From: Pseudomonadota bacterium
GTDB lineage: Bacteria; Pseudomonadota; Gammaproteobacteria; Burkholderiales; Burkholderiaceae_D
Direction of reading: 5' to 3'
Length of the DNA stretch: 15,352 nt
Assembly: GCA_023416415.1 (NCBI GenBank)
Contig: JAEZHR010000034.1
Location: 1-15,352 of the forward strand
The notes beneath the pieces are model-generated. The model searched no databases and was not told the origin of the DNA. It saw only the letters and a list, made by a program, of their open reading frames with translations. How positions within the stretch are numbered: the stretch's first letter is position 1; each line of letters starts with the position of its first letter. The translations under genes were made by a program, and so were the position numbers. Shown piece after piece: positions 13,035 through 15,352 of the stretch.

Positions 13035-14249
13035 TCAAAGAACCTTGGCGATCGCGTCCGTGACGGCATCGATGTTCTTCGAGTTCAGTGCGGCAACACA
13101 GATGCGGCCGGTGTCGATCGCATAGACGGAGAACTCATCGCGCAGGCGGCCGACCTGTTCCTTGGTCAGGCCGGAGTACGAGAACATGCCGCGTTGCTTG
13201 ACCACGAAATCGAAGTCCTGGCCCGGAGCCTTCTGCTTGAGCTTGTCGGCGAGGGACTGGCGCATTTCGCGAATGCGCACGCGCATGCCGCCGAGCTCGT
13301 CTTCCCACATTTGACGCAGTTCGGGGTTGGACAGCACAGTCGCTACGACCTGGCCGCCGTGCAGTGGCGGGTTCGAGTAGTTCGTGCGGATGACGCGCTT
13401 GAGCTGCGAGAGCACGCGGGCAGATTCCTCGGCGCTGGTGGAAACGATGGACAGGGCTCCGACGCGTTCGCCGTACAGCGAGAACGACTTCGAGAACGAG
13501 TTGGAGACGAACAGGGCTGCGCCGGTGTCGGCGAACTTGCGTACCACCTTGCCGTCTTCAGCGATGCCGTCGCCGAAGCCCTGGTAAGCCATGTCGAGGA
13601 AGGGAATCAGTCCGCGCTCGGTGACGACCTTGATCACTTCATCCCATTGCGCCTCGGTCAGGTCGGCGCCGGTCGGGTTGTGGCAGCAGGCATGCAGCAC
13701 GGCGATGGCCCCGGCAGGCATGCTCTTTAGTGCGGCAAGCATCCCGTCGAAGTTTACCCCGCGGGTCGCGGGATCATAGTATGCATAGCTGTTGACCTTG
13801 AAACCGGCAGCTTCGAACAGGGCGCGGTGGTTTTCCCAGCTCGGGTCGCTGATCCAGACTTCGGAATTCGGGGAGAAGCGCTTCAGGAAATCCGCGCCGA
13901 GTTTCAGGGCGCCGGTGCCGCCGAGAGCCTGCGCAGTGATCGCGCGCTTTTCGCGTACCACGGCGCTGTCGGCGCCGAATACAAGGTCCTGCACGGCACG
14001 GTCGTAGGCGGCAAGGCCATCGATCGGCAGGTAGGTGCGCGGAGCGGCCAGTTCGGCCAGTTGAGCTTCGGCTCTGCGTACACACTGAAGCAGGGGCACC
14101 TTGCCGTTGTCATCGTAATAAACCCCGACGCCCAGATTCACCTTGTTGGGATTCTTGTCTGTGACAAAGGCTTCGGTAATGCCGAGAATTGGGTCGCGCG
14201 GCGCCATCTCGACGGAGGCAAATAGGGAGGCGGATTGGGCTTGGGTCAT
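13035..14249 (-). CDS. class I aspartate/aromatic amino acid aminotransferase
   Basis: This 404-residue PLP enzyme belongs to the AspC/TyrB group. It has the N-terminal FASVEMAPRDPILGITEAF and VNLGVGVYYDDNGKVP, the NPTG motif at Asn191-Gly194, LDMAYQGFGDG with Asp219 and Tyr222 contacting the cofactor, SFSKSFSLYGERVGA with Schiff-base Lys254, and a C-terminal GMFSYSGL substrate segment. It moves amino groups between aspartate or aromatic amino acids and 2-oxoglutarate in the cytoplasm; sequence inspection alone does not separate aspC from tyrB specificity. The start at 14249 matches the family N-terminus; its Shine-Dalgarno is weak. The frame is open 34 codons further through a hairpin-forming leader. 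It is divergent from uvrB. No clear terminator lies between its stop and the tRNA-Asn promoter. Confidence 0.95.
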   Translation of the reverse strand: MTQAQSASLFASVEMAPRDPILGITEAFVTDKNPNKVNLGVGVYYDDNGKVPLLQCVRRAEAQLAELAAPRTYLPIDGLAAYDRAVQDLVFGADSAVVREKRAITAQALGGTGALKLGADFLKRFSPNSEVWISDPSWENHRALFEAAGFKVNSYAYYDPATRGVNFDGMLAALKSMPAGAIAVLHACCHNPTGADLTEAQWDEVIKVVTERGLIPFLDMAYQGFGDGIAEDGKVVRKFADTGAALFVSNSFSKSFSLYGERVGALSIVSTSAEESARVLSQLKRVIRTNYSNPPLHGGQVVATVLSNPELRQMWEDELGGMRVRIREMRQSLADKLKQKAPGQDFDFVVKQRGMFSYSGLTKEQVGRLRDEFSVYAIDTGRICVAALNSKNIDAVTDAIAKVL

Positions 14250-14269
14250 CGTGATACCATCGAAAATTC

Positions 14270-14304
14270 GCCGCCGGAAGGGCGTTCGCCCGGGTTGTGG
14301 CGGC
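14270..14304 (-). other. hairpin-forming segment in the aminotransferase leader
   Basis: The outer arms GCCGCC / GGCGGC (14270-14275, 14299-14304) enclose an inner GGGCG-TT-CGCCC (14280-14291). The structure lies 21-55 bases upstream of the ATG at 14249. It may only reflect GC-rich sequence. Confidence 0.35.
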
Positions 14305-14333
14305 AGGTTGAAGCCGGCGCTGGAGGTGCTACT

Positions 14334-14366
14334 TTGCGGGCCGGAGCGCAACTTTGCATTCTACCA
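14334..14366. promoter_or_regulatory. possible overlapping divergent promoters, uvrB and aminotransferase
   Basis: On the plus strand TTGCGG (14334-14339) and CATTCT (14357-14362) are 17 bases apart, facing uvrB. On the minus strand TGGTAGAAT (14358-14366) is an extended -10 facing the aminotransferase. The two -10 boxes occupy nearly the same bases. Both matches are partial. No LexA-type CTGT-N8-ACAG box was seen. Confidence 0.3.
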
Positions 14367-14380
14367 AAGGTCCAATCAGG

Positions 14381-15352
<972 letters not shown>

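Overview
The window looks like chromosomal DNA from a GC-rich betaproteobacterium, most likely Burkholderiales and possibly Oxalobacteraceae. This rests on a phasin gene, a minC-minD-minE operon, a YgiQ radical SAM protein with beta/gamma-proteobacterial character, a FlhD homologue, and a class I aminotransferase divergent from uvrB. The family placement is an inference from gene content and protein character, not a computed result. No phage, transposon, CRISPR array or rRNA is visible.

Layout. (1) Positions 1-1668, plus strand: the end of a MazF/PemK-type gene, a FlhD homologue with no flhC after it, and an unrecognised 323-residue protein with one C-terminal membrane segment, closed by a strong terminator. 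(2) 1741-2154: a 47-residue membrane miniprotein on the minus strand, a minus-strand terminator and a 36-base near-perfect palindrome. (3) 2155-4762: ygiQ (minus), divergent from a 108-residue helical protein (plus). (4) 4851-6901: the minCDE division-site operon (minus), with a terminator at its end and a hairpin-rich leader that contains a terminator-like element. (5) 7151-7780: a phasin (plus), converging on (6) a minus-strand regulatory cluster at 7804-10847. This holds a PAS sensor histidine-kinase homologue overlapping a NarL/FixJ-type response regulator, followed by a Crp/Fnr regulator. (7) 11164-12449: a DUF2721 membrane protein and a divergent U32-family protein that meet tail to tail with overlapping stop codons. 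(8) 12646-15352: a possible 19-residue hydrophobic peptide, tRNA-Asn(GTT) with a textbook promoter and terminator, a class I aspartate/aromatic aminotransferase, and the start of uvrB, which runs off the window.

How the genes relate. MinC, MinD and MinE place the division septum. UvrB is the damage-verifying helicase of nucleotide excision repair. The phasin points to polyhydroxyalkanoate storage. The cluster at 7852-10847 is a signalling module, but two components depart from family rules. The kinase has Tyr where the phosphoacceptor His should be, and the Fnr-type regulator has lost two of the three N-terminal cysteines expected for a 4Fe-4S cluster. Together with the FlhD without flhC and a U32 protein lacking the usual cysteines, these are the parts of the window most worth a second look. 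Otherwise it is mostly ordinary housekeeping sequence. I found no clear-cut new defence or mobile system.
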